This document shows, piece by piece, positions 1 to 8,372 of a stretch of DNA of 37,631 nucleotides (position 1 is the first letter of the stretch; every line of letters starts with the position of its first letter). The translations under genes and the position numbers were made by a program. This DNA is from Petralouisia muris (GTDB taxonomy: Bacteria; Bacillota; Clostridia; Lachnospirales; Lachnospiraceae), in NCBI RefSeq assembly GCF_004793545.1, contig NZ_SRYA01000046.1:1-37631 (forward strand), given 5' to 3'. The notes below the pieces were generated by a model that saw only the letters and a list, made by a program, of their open reading frames with translations, made no database searches and was not told the origin of the DNA.

Positions 1-51
1 GTTCGGTAAACTCTTGTTCTTTTTCTCTCCTCAAAAATCGCAATTTCCTAT

Positions 52-96
52 AAAGTAAAAAATGGCTCCGCCCCTTTTGTAAAAGGACGAAGCCAT
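52..96 (-). terminator. T-box intrinsic terminator
   Basis: On the minus strand ATGGCTTCGTCC pairs with GGGCGGAGCCAT (G-U pairs allowed) around a loop containing TTTTAC, followed by TTTTTTACTTT. The 5' arm lies just downstream of the T-box motif, as expected for an antiterminator/terminator switch. Confidence 0.85.
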
Positions 97-413
97 ATCA
101 TGCATCGTTACCACCTGTTACAATGTACTTTGGCAAAACGTATCGCACATTCCGCCTGCCAGCATACCCGGTTCCCATAACGGAGGAACGAACCGTCCCT
201 GCTTACTGTTTCTCCCTGCTGCATCATAATACAGAATGGAAGAGAGTTCAGAGGGCGACTTGGAAGTGATGTTCGGGCAGCTTCTACTGATACCGGCTCA
301 CACCCTCCCGGCTCGCTGTAAACCCTCCGGTAACTGTTGTCCCTTTCCGGAAAATTCTTTCTGTTGGAATACTGCCTTACTGTCTTCGTCATTGTCTTTT
401 TATCTTAAAACTG
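57..413 (-). ncRNA. T-box riboswitch leader (tRNA-sensing); gene lies beyond left edge
   Basis: Read on the minus strand, this stretch has the T-box layout in order: a stem I 5' strand with an AGTA loop-E element (about 390), the GAGCCGGG/GAGCCGG distal stem I signature (about 310-285), a GAAC element opposite the AGTA, the antiterminator T-box motif AGGTGGTAACG (106-116), and a terminator ending in a U-run. The UGGU of the T-box would pair with a tRNA ending in ACCA, so a discriminator A. After GAAC the sequence reads ATCA, so the specifier is most likely AUC (Ile) followed by the usual purine. TTC or TCC a few bases on are alternatives, but TCC (Ser) fits the discriminator poorly. The controlled gene, perhaps an aminoacyl-tRNA synthetase such as ileS, starts to the left of position 1. 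The T-box class is firm; the amino acid is inferred. Confidence 0.85.
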
Positions 414-419
414 TAACTC

Positions 420-448
420 ATTATAAAGCCTGATTTTCCACTTGTCAA
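420..448 (-). promoter_or_regulatory. sigma-A promoter of the T-box leader
   Basis: On minus, TTGACA (443-448) and TATAAT (420-425) are both perfect consensus and separated by 17 bp. The predicted start near 413 lies just before the T-box stem I. Confidence 0.9.
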
Positions 449-452
449 GAAT

Positions 453-708
453 TCAACTGCACTTTGCACCACTTTTATAACATGGGACTGAATATTTGAG
501 AATCCTCCCGTATCCGTCTGCTGTAAGCTGCGCCGCATAATCTTTCTCTTCTATCTGCATCAAAGCCCTTTGGCAGTCCGTCTCTAAATCTCCTTCTCGG
601 GCATCTTTCACTCCTATCACAATTCCCAGGTTCCCCTCTTCGGATTTCACAAGGATATCACTGTACCCTTCTCCTGCTTCTGCATTGGAATGAATCTCCC
701 AGTCCTCC
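453..708 (-). pseudogene. C-terminal fragment of an AAA-ATPase/PD-(D/E)XK nuclease-like protein
   Basis: The reading frame from about 708 to the stop at 453 encodes roughly 85 residues. They match the last part of the intact 563-residue protein at 32128-33819: a W-I-S-N then GEGY-DIL motif, then GIVIGVK against GIIIEVK, and an ILKY-CYK tail. The AAA domain and everything before it are missing, and the acidic residue of the PD-(D/E)XK core is Gly here (GVK instead of EVK), so the remnant should be inactive. No start codon or ribosome binding site of its own is apparent. It begins exactly at the stop codon of the DUF4190 gene and ends close to the T-box promoter, suggesting a rearrangement joined these segments. 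Confidence 0.8.
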
Positions 709-1158
709 TTACTGCATCATCTGCAGCTCTCTCATAATTTCGTCATACATTCCGGAACTCTGAAGATAATTGCCGTAAATGGTCAGGGCAATAAATAAAA
801 TCAGGCCGATGGAAGAGCAGACAATTCCTGCAATCGCCATTCCCTTAGCCGTTCCTTTCTGGATCTGCAGAATACCCAGAACAATGGACACCACCGCCAA
901 GGGAATGCAGGTGCACCACAGACAGCAGGTAATCAGTGCCAGAATGCCGCAGACCATGGAAGCGATTCCGAATCCGGAACTGGGCTGTGTATAATTCTGC
1001 TGATAGGGCTGCTGATTGTAATTGGGCTGGCTGTAATTTCCCTGCTGCTGGGAATAATCGGGCTGGTTGTAATTTCCCTGCTGCCACTGATTATTTTCCA
1101 TCTGAGGGTTATTTTTCGGTTGATTATCGTTTTCAAACATGTTATTCTCATCACTCAT
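709..1158 (-). CDS. DUF4190 membrane protein with Gln/Asn/Tyr-rich N-terminus
   Basis: The protein has 149 residues. The start chosen is the ATG at 1158, preceded by AGGAGG with good spacing; a much longer open frame upstream has no such site. Residues 1-60 are low-complexity and built from short repeats such as QQGNY-QPNY, typical of the disordered cytosolic tails of Firmicutes membrane proteins. Two hydrophobic segments follow (about residues 65-97 and 103-128), with the GIASMVCGILAL and GIVLGI-type glycine-rich motifs of DUF4190. The function of this family is not established; it is often annotated as a small envelope protein. Its own promoter lies at 1193-1221. It is divergent from typA. 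Confidence 0.8.
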   Translation of the reverse strand: MSDENNMFENDNQPKNNPQMENNQWQQGNYNQPDYSQQQGNYSQPNYNQQPYQQNYTQPSSGFGIASMVCGILALITCCLWCTCIPLAVVSIVLGILQIQKGTAKGMAIAGIVCSSIGLILFIALTIYGNYLQSSGMYDEIMRELQMMQ

Positions 1159-1192
1159 GAGACAATCCTCCTCTTTCCTTACTCTGCATTTC

Positions 1193-1221
1193 ATTATAAC
1201 AGACTGAAATTCGCAATACAA
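1193..1221 (-). promoter_or_regulatory. promoter of the DUF4190 gene
   Basis: On minus, TTGTAT (1216-1221), a 17 bp spacer and TATAAT (1193-1198) sit about 35 bp before the chosen start codon. Confidence 0.7.
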
Positions 1222-1382
1222 GGGGATTAATTTGATGACATGAAATATAATTAGAAAAGATTTCTCTTTATATTCAACGTCTCCATACGTCAAAACGCCT
1301 TTGGAAAAATCAAGTTCTTCTGTCTTCTGCCTTACTTTTTCCCGAAATACAACCACCTGCCATAAATTTCTCAACAAATTCT

Positions 1383-1410
1383 TTGCCAAATACAGATTAT
1401 GTGTTAAAAT
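1383..1410 (+). promoter_or_regulatory. probable typA promoter
   Basis: TTGCCA (1383-1388), a 16 bp spacer and TAAAAT (1405-1410) are followed by a leader of about 105 nt before typA. The -10 is imperfect, so this is moderate evidence. The rest of the 364 bp between the two genes holds only the divergent promoter and the hairpin listed separately. Confidence 0.5.
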
Positions 1411-1420
1411 ACAATGACAA

Positions 1421-1450
1421 TTACTGTGAAAGCCATTGCTTCCACAGTAA
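1421..1450 (+). other. hairpin in the typA 5' leader
   Basis: TTACTGTG-A-AAGC and GCTT-CCACAGTAA form a 13 bp stem with one A-C mismatch and a CATT loop. No U-run follows, so it is not a simple terminator. It could stabilise the mRNA or attenuate; no known riboswitch class is recognised. Confidence 0.5.
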
Positions 1451-1522
1451 GGATGGCCATGCGGCCCGCTGGACTGCTGGTTTAGCAAACTAGAAATTTA
1501 TTGTAGAAAGAAGGACAACTTT

Positions 1523-3352
1523 ATGAAAATGAAACGAGAGGACATCCGTAACATTGCCATTATTGCCCATGTAGATCACGGCAAGACCACTCTGGTGGAT
1601 GAGCTGTTAAAGCAAAGCGGCGTGTTCCGCGCCAACCAGGAAGTGCAGGAGCGTGTTATGGATTCCAATGATATTGAAAGAGAGCGGGGAATCACCATTC
1701 TTTCCAAAAATACCGCTGTTTTTTATAAGGATACCAAAATCAACATTATTGACACGCCGGGCCATGCGGACTTCGGCGGCGAAGTGGAACGGGTGCTGAA
1801 AATGGTAAACGGGGTGGTCCTGGTGGTGGACGCCTTTGAAGGAGCCATGCCCCAGACGAAGTTTGTACTGATGAAAGCACTTGCCTTAGACCTTCCAGTC
1901 ATTGTCTGCATCAACAAAATTGACCGGCCGGAAGCAAGGCCCGAGGACGTCATTGATGAAGTGCTGGAGTTATTTATGGATCTGGACGCCTCTGACGAAC
2001 AGCTGGACTGCCCCTTCCTCTACGCTTCCGCCAGGGACGGCTATGCAGTTAAGGATTTAAATGATGAGAAGAAAGATATGACCGCATTATTTGAAACCAT
2101 TCTGGAATACATCCCGGCGCCGGAAGGCGACCCGGACGCCAACACCCAGGTGTTAATCAGCACCATTGACTACAATGAATATGTGGGACGCATCGGCGTC
2201 GGCAAAGTGGACAACGGCTGTCTGAAAGTTAACCAGGATGCCGTGGTTGTAAACCATCATGAACCGGACAAGCTGCAGAAGGTGCGTATCAGTAAGCTCT
2301 ATGAATTTGACGGACTGAATAAAGTGGATGTAACGGAAGCAAACATCGGCTCCATCGTAGCCATTTCCGGAATTGCAGACATTCACATTGGAGACACCAT
2401 CTGTGCGCCGGAAGCTCCCTGCGCCATTGATTTCCAGAAAATCTCCGAGCCTACCATTTCCATGAACTTTATAGTAAACGACAGCCCTCTTGCCGGACAG
2501 GAAGGAAAGTTTGTCACCTCCCGTCACATCAGGGATCGGCTGTTTCGGGAACTGAACACAGACGTTTCTCTGCGGGTAGAAGAGACTGACAGCCCGGACA
2601 GTCTGAAGGTTTCCGGACGGGGAGAGCTGCATCTGTCTGTCTTGATCGAAAATATGCGAAGAGAAGGCTATGAATTCGCCGTAAGCAAAGCGGAAGTCCT
2701 CTATCACAAGGACGAAAACGGCAAAAAATTGGAGCCCATGGAACTGGCCTATGTGGATGTGCCGGACGAATATACCGGAGCCGTCATTGAGAAATTAAGC
2801 CAGCGCAAAGGAGAACTGCAGAATATGGGGCCCATCAGCGGAGGCTACACAAGATTGGAATTCAGTATTCCTTCCCGGGGCCTCATCGGATATCGCAGCG
2901 AATTTCTCACAGACACCAGAGGAAATGGCATTATCAACACTATTTTCAATGGCTATGAGCCTTACAAGGGTGACATTGCCTATCGGAAACAAGGCTCTCT
3001 TATTGCTTTTGAATCCGGAGAATCCGTAACTTACGGACTGTTCAGCGCCCAGGATCGGGGAACGCTCTTTATCGGGCCCGGGGAAAAGGTATACGCCGGC
3101 ATGGTAATCGGCCAGAGCGCCAAACCGGAAGACATTGAACTGAATGTCTGCAAGAAAAAGCATTTAACCAACACCCGATCCTCCAGCGCAGACGAAGCCC
3201 TGACTTTGACCCCGCCTAGAATCTTAAGTCTGGAGCAAGCGCTGGAATTCATTGAAACTGACGAGCTTTTGGAGGTTACCCCCAAAAGTCTGCGCATCCG
3301 CAAACGGATTCTGGATCCTACCTTACGGAAAAGAGCCACTATAAAAAAATAA
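1523..3352 (+). CDS. typA: ribosome-associated GTPase TypA/BipA
   Basis: The 609 residues agree with the usual family length (about 607-612). TypA binds the 70S ribosome and acts in large-subunit assembly and stress or low-temperature adaptation. The GTPase motifs are all present: AHVDHGKTTL (G1, about 15-24), the RGITI switch (G2), DTPGHADFGGEV (G3), NKIDRP (G4) and SARDG (G5). The EF-G-like domain II, domain III, domain V and the TypA-specific C-terminal domain follow, including the GLIGYRSEF motif and the lysine/arginine-rich end. GAAGG lies 9 bp before ATG; the next in-frame ATG is two codons on, so the start could be there. It appears monocistronic, flanked by convergent and divergent genes. 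Confidence 0.97.
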   Translation: MKMKREDIRNIAIIAHVDHGKTTLVDELLKQSGVFRANQEVQERVMDSNDIERERGITILSKNTAVFYKDTKINIIDTPGHADFGGEVERVLKMVNGVVLVVDAFEGAMPQTKFVLMKALALDLPVIVCINKIDRPEARPEDVIDEVLELFMDLDASDEQLDCPFLYASARDGYAVKDLNDEKKDMTALFETILEYIPAPEGDPDANTQVLISTIDYNEYVGRIGVGKVDNGCLKVNQDAVVVNHHEPDKLQKVRISKLYEFDGLNKVDVTEANIGSIVAISGIADIHIGDTICAPEAPCAIDFQKISEPTISMNFIVNDSPLAGQEGKFVTSRHIRDRLFRELNTDVSLRVEETDSPDSLKVSGRGELHLSVLIENMRREGYEFAVSKAEVLYHKDENGKKLEPMELAYVDVPDEYTGAVIEKLSQRKGELQNMGPISGGYTRLEFSIPSRGLIGYRSEFLTDTRGNGIINTIFNGYEPYKGDIAYRKQGSLIAFESGESVTYGLFSAQDRGTLFIGPGEKVYAGMVIGQSAKPEDIELNVCKKKHLTNTRSSSADEALTLTPPRILSLEQALEFIETDELLEVTPKSLRIRKRILDPTLRKRATIKK

Positions 3353-3426
3353 GAACGGCCCTTCCAACACATATGAAATGCTCACCATAGAATCGGCAAA
3401 AAACAGTAATTTCCAGCCTCATCTCC

Positions 3427-3475
3427 GGCTCTGCAGCCTGCCATCCAGCAGACAGCAGAGCCATCCGTCTTTCTA
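3427..3475 (+). terminator. possible typA terminator
   Basis: GGCTCTGC (3427-3434) and GCAGAGCC (3455-3462) form an 8 bp stem followed by only a weak CCGTCTTTCT pyrimidine stretch. It lies between the convergent typA and ABC operons. No U-run is seen on the minus side. Confidence 0.3.
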
Positions 3476-3520
3476 AGGAATTGTTCAGGAATAACTGTTC
3501 AAACGGCGCTATCGAAAAAA

Positions 3521-4672
3521 TCACCTGCTCCTTTCCTTCATCCGGTACGCCAAAAGCCCCGCCGCAAAAAACGCCAACGCAAACATAAGAACCATCAAAT
3601 AGGATTTGTATACCGTCCCGGCATCTGAAAATTCCGCCACCTTCTGGATATCCTGATTGGCAATCACATACCAGTAGGAAGGCACAAACTTGGCGATTTT
3701 CTGCGCACTCTCTCCCATCAAATCCAGGGACACAAACACTCCGCCCAGAAAACTGAAGCCCAGTCCGAATACATTGCTGATGGCATTCAGCACTGCCGTA
3801 TTAGGCGCAAACTGAGCCGCAAACCAGGACACGCATAAGGCACAGACTGCAAACAGCAGAGCATTCACTGCACTTAAAATCCCCTGCGGGGTAAACATAT
3901 AATCTCCTGTATTGCATCCTGCCATTACCATAAAGACCAGGTACACTGCCAGCATATACACCAAAGATCCCAGGAAAATCTGAAAACTCTGCTGCAGATA
4001 AGGAACCGCAGAGCATTTGTTTCTGGCAGATAACTCCTTATTCTGAAAAGTCTTAAGCACCACCCCTACCCCCAAAATCATCATTGTGAGAAAAACATAA
4101 GGAATAAACTGAAAGAAATAGAACCCTTTGGAAAGCGACTGTCCATCTCCTTTGTTTAAAAATTCCACCGTTCCTTTCTCTTCCATATCCTCTATAGTAA
4201 AACGCACTGCATCTTCCAGCCCAAAACCTGCGCACAAATACATATCCGCTGTTTTCAAAAAACATTCCAGCTCTTGTTCTGCCAGATATGAGCTGCTGCT
4301 GCCTGGCACCACCGTGCCTTCCAGCAGATTTTCCCGCTCATTGGCGGCAAATTTTTCCGAGCATCCCTCTGGAATCGCCAGCACATAATCAATTTCTTCA
4401 TAATATATGGCATCCTGCAGAGCCGCTTTTCCTTCCGGCATTTTCTTTATATTATGACGTTCCCCCAGATATTCCTCAAGAGCATTCCCAAGCATTCCCT
4501 GATCCTTATTTTCCAGGGCAATGTCTAAAGAAACGCCTGAAAATTCCTCCTCTGCCTGCTCCTTCATCACATTACTCATAAGCAAAGCAAGAGAAAAATA
4601 AACCACCGTGTACATAATTAACTGGCCTTTATTTTTATTTATTATTTTAAAAAACACCTTAAACAGCTGCAT
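3521..4672 (-). CDS. ABC-2 type permease, second subunit (LnrN-like)
   Basis: The 383-residue protein has the ABC-2 exporter permease plan: one N-terminal membrane helix (about 15-35), a large extracytoplasmic domain (about 36-185), then about five helices in the C-terminal half. AAGGAGGG precedes the ATG, and the frame overlaps the end of the upstream permease by 14 bp, indicating translational coupling. With the ATPase and the other permease it should form one heteromeric exporter. The order ATPase-permease-permease beside a NarL-type kinase/regulator pair, and the lengths, fit the LnrLMN group, which removes linearmycin-type membrane-active polyketides. The actual substrate here is unknown. 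Confidence 0.8.
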   Translation of the reverse strand: MQLFKVFFKIINKNKGQLIMYTVVYFSLALLMSNVMKEQAEEEFSGVSLDIALENKDQGMLGNALEEYLGERHNIKKMPEGKAALQDAIYYEEIDYVLAIPEGCSEKFAANERENLLEGTVVPGSSSSYLAEQELECFLKTADMYLCAGFGLEDAVRFTIEDMEEKGTVEFLNKGDGQSLSKGFYFFQFIPYVFLTMMILGVGVVLKTFQNKELSARNKCSAVPYLQQSFQIFLGSLVYMLAVYLVFMVMAGCNTGDYMFTPQGILSAVNALLFAVCALCVSWFAAQFAPNTAVLNAISNVFGLGFSFLGGVFVSLDLMGESAQKIAKFVPSYWYVIANQDIQKVAEFSDAGTVYKSYLMVLMFALAFFAAGLLAYRMKERSR

Positions 4673-5795
4673 ACCGCTCCCTCCTTACCAAAAGAAAAGC
4701 CCCTGCTACCAGAATGAAAATCAGCGCCGCCATATTTCCCATACACTGAGCATACGGCTTCATATTGTCATAAATGTTCAGGCTGTACAAAGACTTGGAA
4801 ATCAAAGTCGCCGGATTAATCTGGTTCAGCACAGGCGCATACAACTCCACAATCCGCGCCATTCCCTGAAACATCAATCCGCTGAAAAAACTTGATACCA
4901 GCATAATGCCGATACATAGCCCTTCCTTAACGCCATACCGAAGTTTTCCCGCAACGCCAATAAAAAATCCTATCACAATTCCCAATGCGCTTCCCATTAA
5001 GGCAGTTAAAAACATCCATCCCAAATGCTCTCCCAAATTTACGTTCAAAGCAAACGTCAGATAACAAATGGAAAAAGCCGCATACAAAAACTGCATGGTA
5101 ATCTTTGCAGCCAAATCTGGCAGAAGCATCCCAAATCGACTGGCTCCGGCCACTGCACGTCTGGCTGCCAGAGGCGTTGCATCTGCTTTAAAAGCCATTG
5201 CCACAATCAGTCCGGAAGTCGCTCCCATCAGACAATCCATGGCAATCAGGGAATAAAAGCAATCCATCACATCATTCATGGAAGCATCTGTAATGCTGCC
5301 CGCCTTCAAATACCGGCATTCTTCTTCTAACCGTTCTGCCGCCGCCTGGATTCCCTCTGGATTTTCTCTGCCGATCCTTGAAAATGCAGCGCTAAAACGC
5401 TGGTATTGTTCCAGTATGGATTTTAGAATCGTCTGATTGACCCCCTGCTCTGCCACAATCAGAGTGACATGCTCTGTATCTGGCTGTACACGGTAGATTC
5501 CTTCCACTTCCCCATGTTTCAAAAGCTGCTCTGCCTTCTTGTCATCCACCCTCTGCACCTCTATCAGCTCACTGCTTTCCTCTAATTCCTTCAGCAATTC
5601 CCCAAAGGCTCCTTTCGCTTCTTCCGCTGCATACGCCACCGGAATCTGATGAAACATCACCTGTTCCTCAACGTATCCTCCAAAAGACACATGAAACAGC
5701 GTTCCCAGCACAACGGGAAATATCAGGTTCCAGAACAGAGTCATTCTGTCCCGCACAGACTGGAACATACTGTATTTATATAATCTGAAAAACAT
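4659..5795 (-). CDS. ABC-2 type permease, first subunit (LnrM-like)
   Basis: This 378-residue protein has an N-terminal helix (about 18-40), an extracytoplasmic domain (to about 180), and hydrophobic segments near 180-205, 230-255, 260-290, 295-315 and 345-370, as in ABC-2 permeases. Its start is preceded by AAAGGAGGAAGG. Its 3' end overlaps the start of the second permease. The gap of 125 bp to the ATPase gene contains a duplicated 31 bp unit carrying a ribosome-binding-site-like GGAG. Same operon as its neighbours; it is probably the heterodimer partner of the following permease. Confidence 0.8.
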   Translation of the reverse strand: MFFRLYKYSMFQSVRDRMTLFWNLIFPVVLGTLFHVSFGGYVEEQVMFHQIPVAYAAEEAKGAFGELLKELEESSELIEVQRVDDKKAEQLLKHGEVEGIYRVQPDTEHVTLIVAEQGVNQTILKSILEQYQRFSAAFSRIGRENPEGIQAAAERLEEECRYLKAGSITDASMNDVMDCFYSLIAMDCLMGATSGLIVAMAFKADATPLAARRAVAGASRFGMLLPDLAAKITMQFLYAAFSICYLTFALNVNLGEHLGWMFLTALMGSALGIVIGFFIGVAGKLRYGVKEGLCIGIMLVSSFFSGLMFQGMARIVELYAPVLNQINPATLISKSLYSLNIYDNMKPYAQCMGNMAALIFILVAGAFLLVRRERYAAV

Positions 5796-5802
5796 ATCCT
5801 TC

Positions 5803-5864
5803 CTCCTTTATGATTTGTCCTGCCGTCTCCTGGCTCCTTTATGATTTGCCCTGCCGTCTCCTGG
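5803..5864 (-). repeat. tandem duplication of a 31 bp unit before the permease start
   Basis: Two 31 bp copies (5803-5833 and 5834-5864) differ at one base. Each copy, read on minus, contains AAAGGAG, so the leader of the first permease gene carries an extra Shine-Dalgarno-like sequence; the promoter-proximal copy lacks a nearby start codon. Confidence 0.9.
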
Positions 5865-5920
5865 CTCCATACCCAAGAATTTGTTCTGCAAGCTTTCCTC
5901 TCCAAACATTCCCGAAACAT

Positions 5921-6868
5921 TCACTCTGCCGAATCCCGTAGTTCTTTTCCCGTAATTTCCAAAAATACATCATTTAATGTGGGCAGTTCAGAATATACTC
6001 TGCCAAATCCAATTTCACGTTTTCTAAAATAATCCAGGATATGCACCAGATTGTGTTTTCCGCCGCTGCACCTGACCTCTAACATTCCTTCCCGGTAATC
6101 TACCTGATAGACATGGCGCAGTTCTTTGATTTCTTCCAGATGAAAGGGCTGAAGGCCCAGAGCCTCCATGTGGATTTTCTCTCCGGTCTTAATCATTGCT
6201 TTCAGCTCTTCACTGGTTCCGGACGCAACGCACCTTCCTTTATCCAGAATAGCAATCCGGCTGCAAATCTGCTCCACCTCTTCCATATAATGAGAAGTAT
6301 AAATGACGGTGGCTCCTTTTCGGTTCAATTCCTGAATTCCCTCCAGAATCCTGTTCCGGCTCTGGGGATCTACTGCAACGGTAGGCTCATCCATAATAAT
6401 CAGCTTTGGTTTGTGGGCGATGCCGCAGGCAATATTCAACCTTCGAAGCAGCCCTCCGGACAGTTTTTTGGGATAAAATTTCCGAAAATCCTCCAAACCG
6501 GAAAATGCAACAGCCTCTTCCACATACTGTTTCCGCCGCCTTTTGTCCCGAATATACAGTCCGCAGAAATAATCAATATTTTCCTGTACCGTTAATTCTT
6601 CAAATACTGCCACATTTTGAAGCACAACGCCAATTTGCTTCTTAATCTCATAACTGCTGGGCTGTATCTCTTCACCAAATACCTTTACGCTTCCTTTATC
6701 AAAGTATAGCAACGCCAAAATACAATTGATGGCCGTTGTCTTTCCTGAGCCGTTAGGCCCCAACAGCCCGAAAATCTCTCCTTCCTCTACCGTAAGCTTC
6801 AGATGATCCAGCGCAATCAGTTCTTTGTATCTTTTTACCAGATTATCTATCTCTACCATTGCTCCCAT
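5921..6868 (-). CDS. ABC transporter ATPase (LnrL-like)
   Basis: The 315-residue ATP-binding subunit has Walker A GPNGSGKTT (37-45), a Q-loop (VLQNVAVF), signature LSGGLLRRLN, Walker B LIIMDEPT, D-loop VDP and switch His in TSHYME. A C-terminal extension of about 90 residues is usual in the drug-exporter (DrrA/CcmA-like) ATPases. GGAGG is 7 bp before the chosen ATG; a second ATG three codons on is less well placed. It is the first gene of a minus-strand operon with two ABC-2 permeases and is divergent from a two-component system, whose regulator probably controls it. Confidence 0.9.
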   Translation of the reverse strand: MGAMVEIDNLVKRYKELIALDHLKLTVEEGEIFGLLGPNGSGKTTAINCILALLYFDKGSVKVFGEEIQPSSYEIKKQIGVVLQNVAVFEELTVQENIDYFCGLYIRDKRRRKQYVEEAVAFSGLEDFRKFYPKKLSGGLLRRLNIACGIAHKPKLIIMDEPTVAVDPQSRNRILEGIQELNRKGATVIYTSHYMEEVEQICSRIAILDKGRCVASGTSEELKAMIKTGEKIHMEALGLQPFHLEEIKELRHVYQVDYREGMLEVRCSGGKHNLVHILDYFRKREIGFGRVYSELPTLNDVFLEITGKELRDSAE

Positions 6869-7023
6869 ACTTCATTCCTCCATCCTTTCTGTGTTCTCTC
6901 ATTCCACCCTGTGTTTCTTTCAAAGCTTCCATGAGTATTGTAGTTCCATCCGCCTCTCCAGGGATATTTTCATTCTAACAGGTAATGCGTTCTTTCAACA
7001 GTGCCATACGTCATCCCTCTCCA

Positions 7024-7035
7024 TGACAAATGTCA
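7024..7035. promoter_or_regulatory. small inverted repeat between the divergent ABC and kinase operons
   Basis: TGACA-AA-TGTCA is a perfect 5 bp inverted repeat about 40 bp upstream of the kinase -10, between the two divergent transcription units. LuxR-type response regulators often bind short dyads like this. Assignment to the adjacent regulator is only positional. Confidence 0.3.
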
Positions 7036-7072
7036 CATTATTCGCAATTTTCTGTTCCATCCGCCTGGATTG

Positions 7073-7081
7073 TGCTATAAT
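7073..7081 (+). promoter_or_regulatory. extended -10 promoter of the kinase/regulator operon
   Basis: TGCTATAAT is a perfect extended -10 element 52 bp before the kinase start. No good -35 is seen at 16-18 bp, which suits a weak or activator-dependent promoter. Confidence 0.6.
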
Positions 7082-7133
7082 AGGAACAAATTCTGAAACT
7101 GTCCCTCTCAAACTTACAGGAAGGAGCCCGGTT

Positions 7134-8357
7134 ATGACAGCTCTGCTTGATAAACTGATACTTTTTATCTGCTGTACCTTACTTCTATATATTCAAATCC
7201 CCGACGCCGGACTGTTCCATGTACTGGCAATCCTTACAACGATTATTTTTACCAGCTTCTGCGGCTGCTGCAATCCGGACTGTTTGTTCTGGCATGGCCT
7301 TTCCCGGCAAAACCGAATCCCGCTTTCAGCGCTGTGGCTGCTGTTTGCAGGAATCAGCCTGTGCCTTTCGGAAGCAGGCTTTTTTCTGCCCCTTTTATTC
7401 TATGAAATAACCATTGCCTTTCCCATTCATTCCCTGCATTCTTCTGCCTTTGAATCCAGACAGTCTTTGGGGAGCACACCAAAGAGCCTTCCCCGGGAAC
7501 TCGGGCAGAAGCAACTGGAAAACCAACCGAAACGCAGCCTTATTTTTTACTCTGCCTCCTGCCTGCTCCCCTTTCTTTCTCTCAGGGATGCATCTGACTT
7601 CTGTGTTTGGATTGTCATCCTTTTATTTCTGCTGGCATGGATTCTGGCTATGAAAACTTCAAGGCTTCATGGAATGGAAGAAAATCTCCGTCTCCTCAGA
7701 GACAGCACAAAAGAATACCATTTGCTTCTTCAGCAGAAAAATAAAAATCTCATAGAAAAGCAAAACCAGGAAATCCATATTGCCACATTAAAAGAACGTA
7801 ATCGGATTGCACGGGAAATCCACGACAATGTAGGCCATATGCTTTCCCGCTCCATCCTGCAGGCAGGAGCTTTATCCGCAGTCAATCAGCAGGAAAACCT
7901 GAAAGAACCGCTGAACGGCCTGACCATGACCTTATCCTCCGCCATGACCTCCGTTCGCGAAAGCGTCCATAATCTTCACGACGATTCCATTGATTTGAAA
8001 GGCGCCCTGCTGGAATTATTCTCCGGCTTTTCTGAGAACTACCTCATCCGCCTGGATTATGATATGGGACATTATATACCGGCTTCTGTAAAATACTGCT
8101 TTATTTCCATTGTAAAAGAGGCGTTATCCAACATGTCCCGGCACAGCAATGGCAGTGAAATTTCAATTACCCTGCGGGAGCATCCAAGCCTGTACCAGTT
8201 GATTATCAAAGATAATGGAACCAATATCGCACAATGCCATTCCGGTATGGGAATTGCCAATATGCAGGAACGCATCCGGCAGTTAAACGGCACGTTTTCC
8301 CTGTCCGCCAAAGACGGGTTTCAGATTTTTGCCGCTGTTCCCCATGAAAACCATTGA
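7134..8357 (+). CDS. sensor histidine kinase, NarL/DesK class (LnrJ-like)
   Basis: This is a membrane-bound kinase of 407 residues. The start is the ATG at 7134, preceded by GGAAGGAG; the open frame continues 309 bp upstream but through promoter sequence. Roughly six hydrophobic segments occupy residues 5-175, with almost no extracytoplasmic domain, as in intramembrane-sensing kinases. A coiled linker is followed by the HisKA_3 motif REIHDNVGH with phospho-acceptor His230, an N-box (KEALSNMSRHS) and a G-box (GMGIANMQERI). The regulator follows after 15 bp. By position and class it probably senses a membrane-active compound and controls the divergent ABC exporter. Confidence 0.88.
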   Translation: MTALLDKLILFICCTLLLYIQIPDAGLFHVLAILTTIIFTSFCGCCNPDCLFWHGLSRQNRIPLSALWLLFAGISLCLSEAGFFLPLLFYEITIAFPIHSLHSSAFESRQSLGSTPKSLPRELGQKQLENQPKRSLIFYSASCLLPFLSLRDASDFCVWIVILLFLLAWILAMKTSRLHGMEENLRLLRDSTKEYHLLLQQKNKNLIEKQNQEIHIATLKERNRIAREIHDNVGHMLSRSILQAGALSAVNQQENLKEPLNGLTMTLSSAMTSVRESVHNLHDDSIDLKGALLELFSGFSENYLIRLDYDMGHYIPASVKYCFISIVKEALSNMSRHSNGSEISITLREHPSLYQLIIKDNGTNIAQCHSGMGIANMQERIRQLNGTFSLSAKDGFQIFAAVPHENH

Positions 8358-8372
8358 GAAAAGGAGCTTGCT

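Noticed and set aside
264-272. Serine (TCC) specifier for the T-box
   Set aside because: The codon context is possible, but the UGGU antiterminator predicts discriminator A, unlike bacterial tRNA-Ser, and ATC is better placed after GAAC.
108-392. Open reading frame of 94 codons on the minus strand
   Set aside because: It lies wholly inside the T-box leader, has no ribosome binding site and gives a composition unlike a protein.
2153-2707. Long antisense frame inside typA
   Set aside because: Codon-bias shadow of typA; no start signal or recognisable motif.
6825-7133. N-terminal extension of the histidine kinase frame
   Set aside because: It runs through the divergent promoter region; the ATG at 7134 has a proper GGAAGGAG and gives the usual family length.
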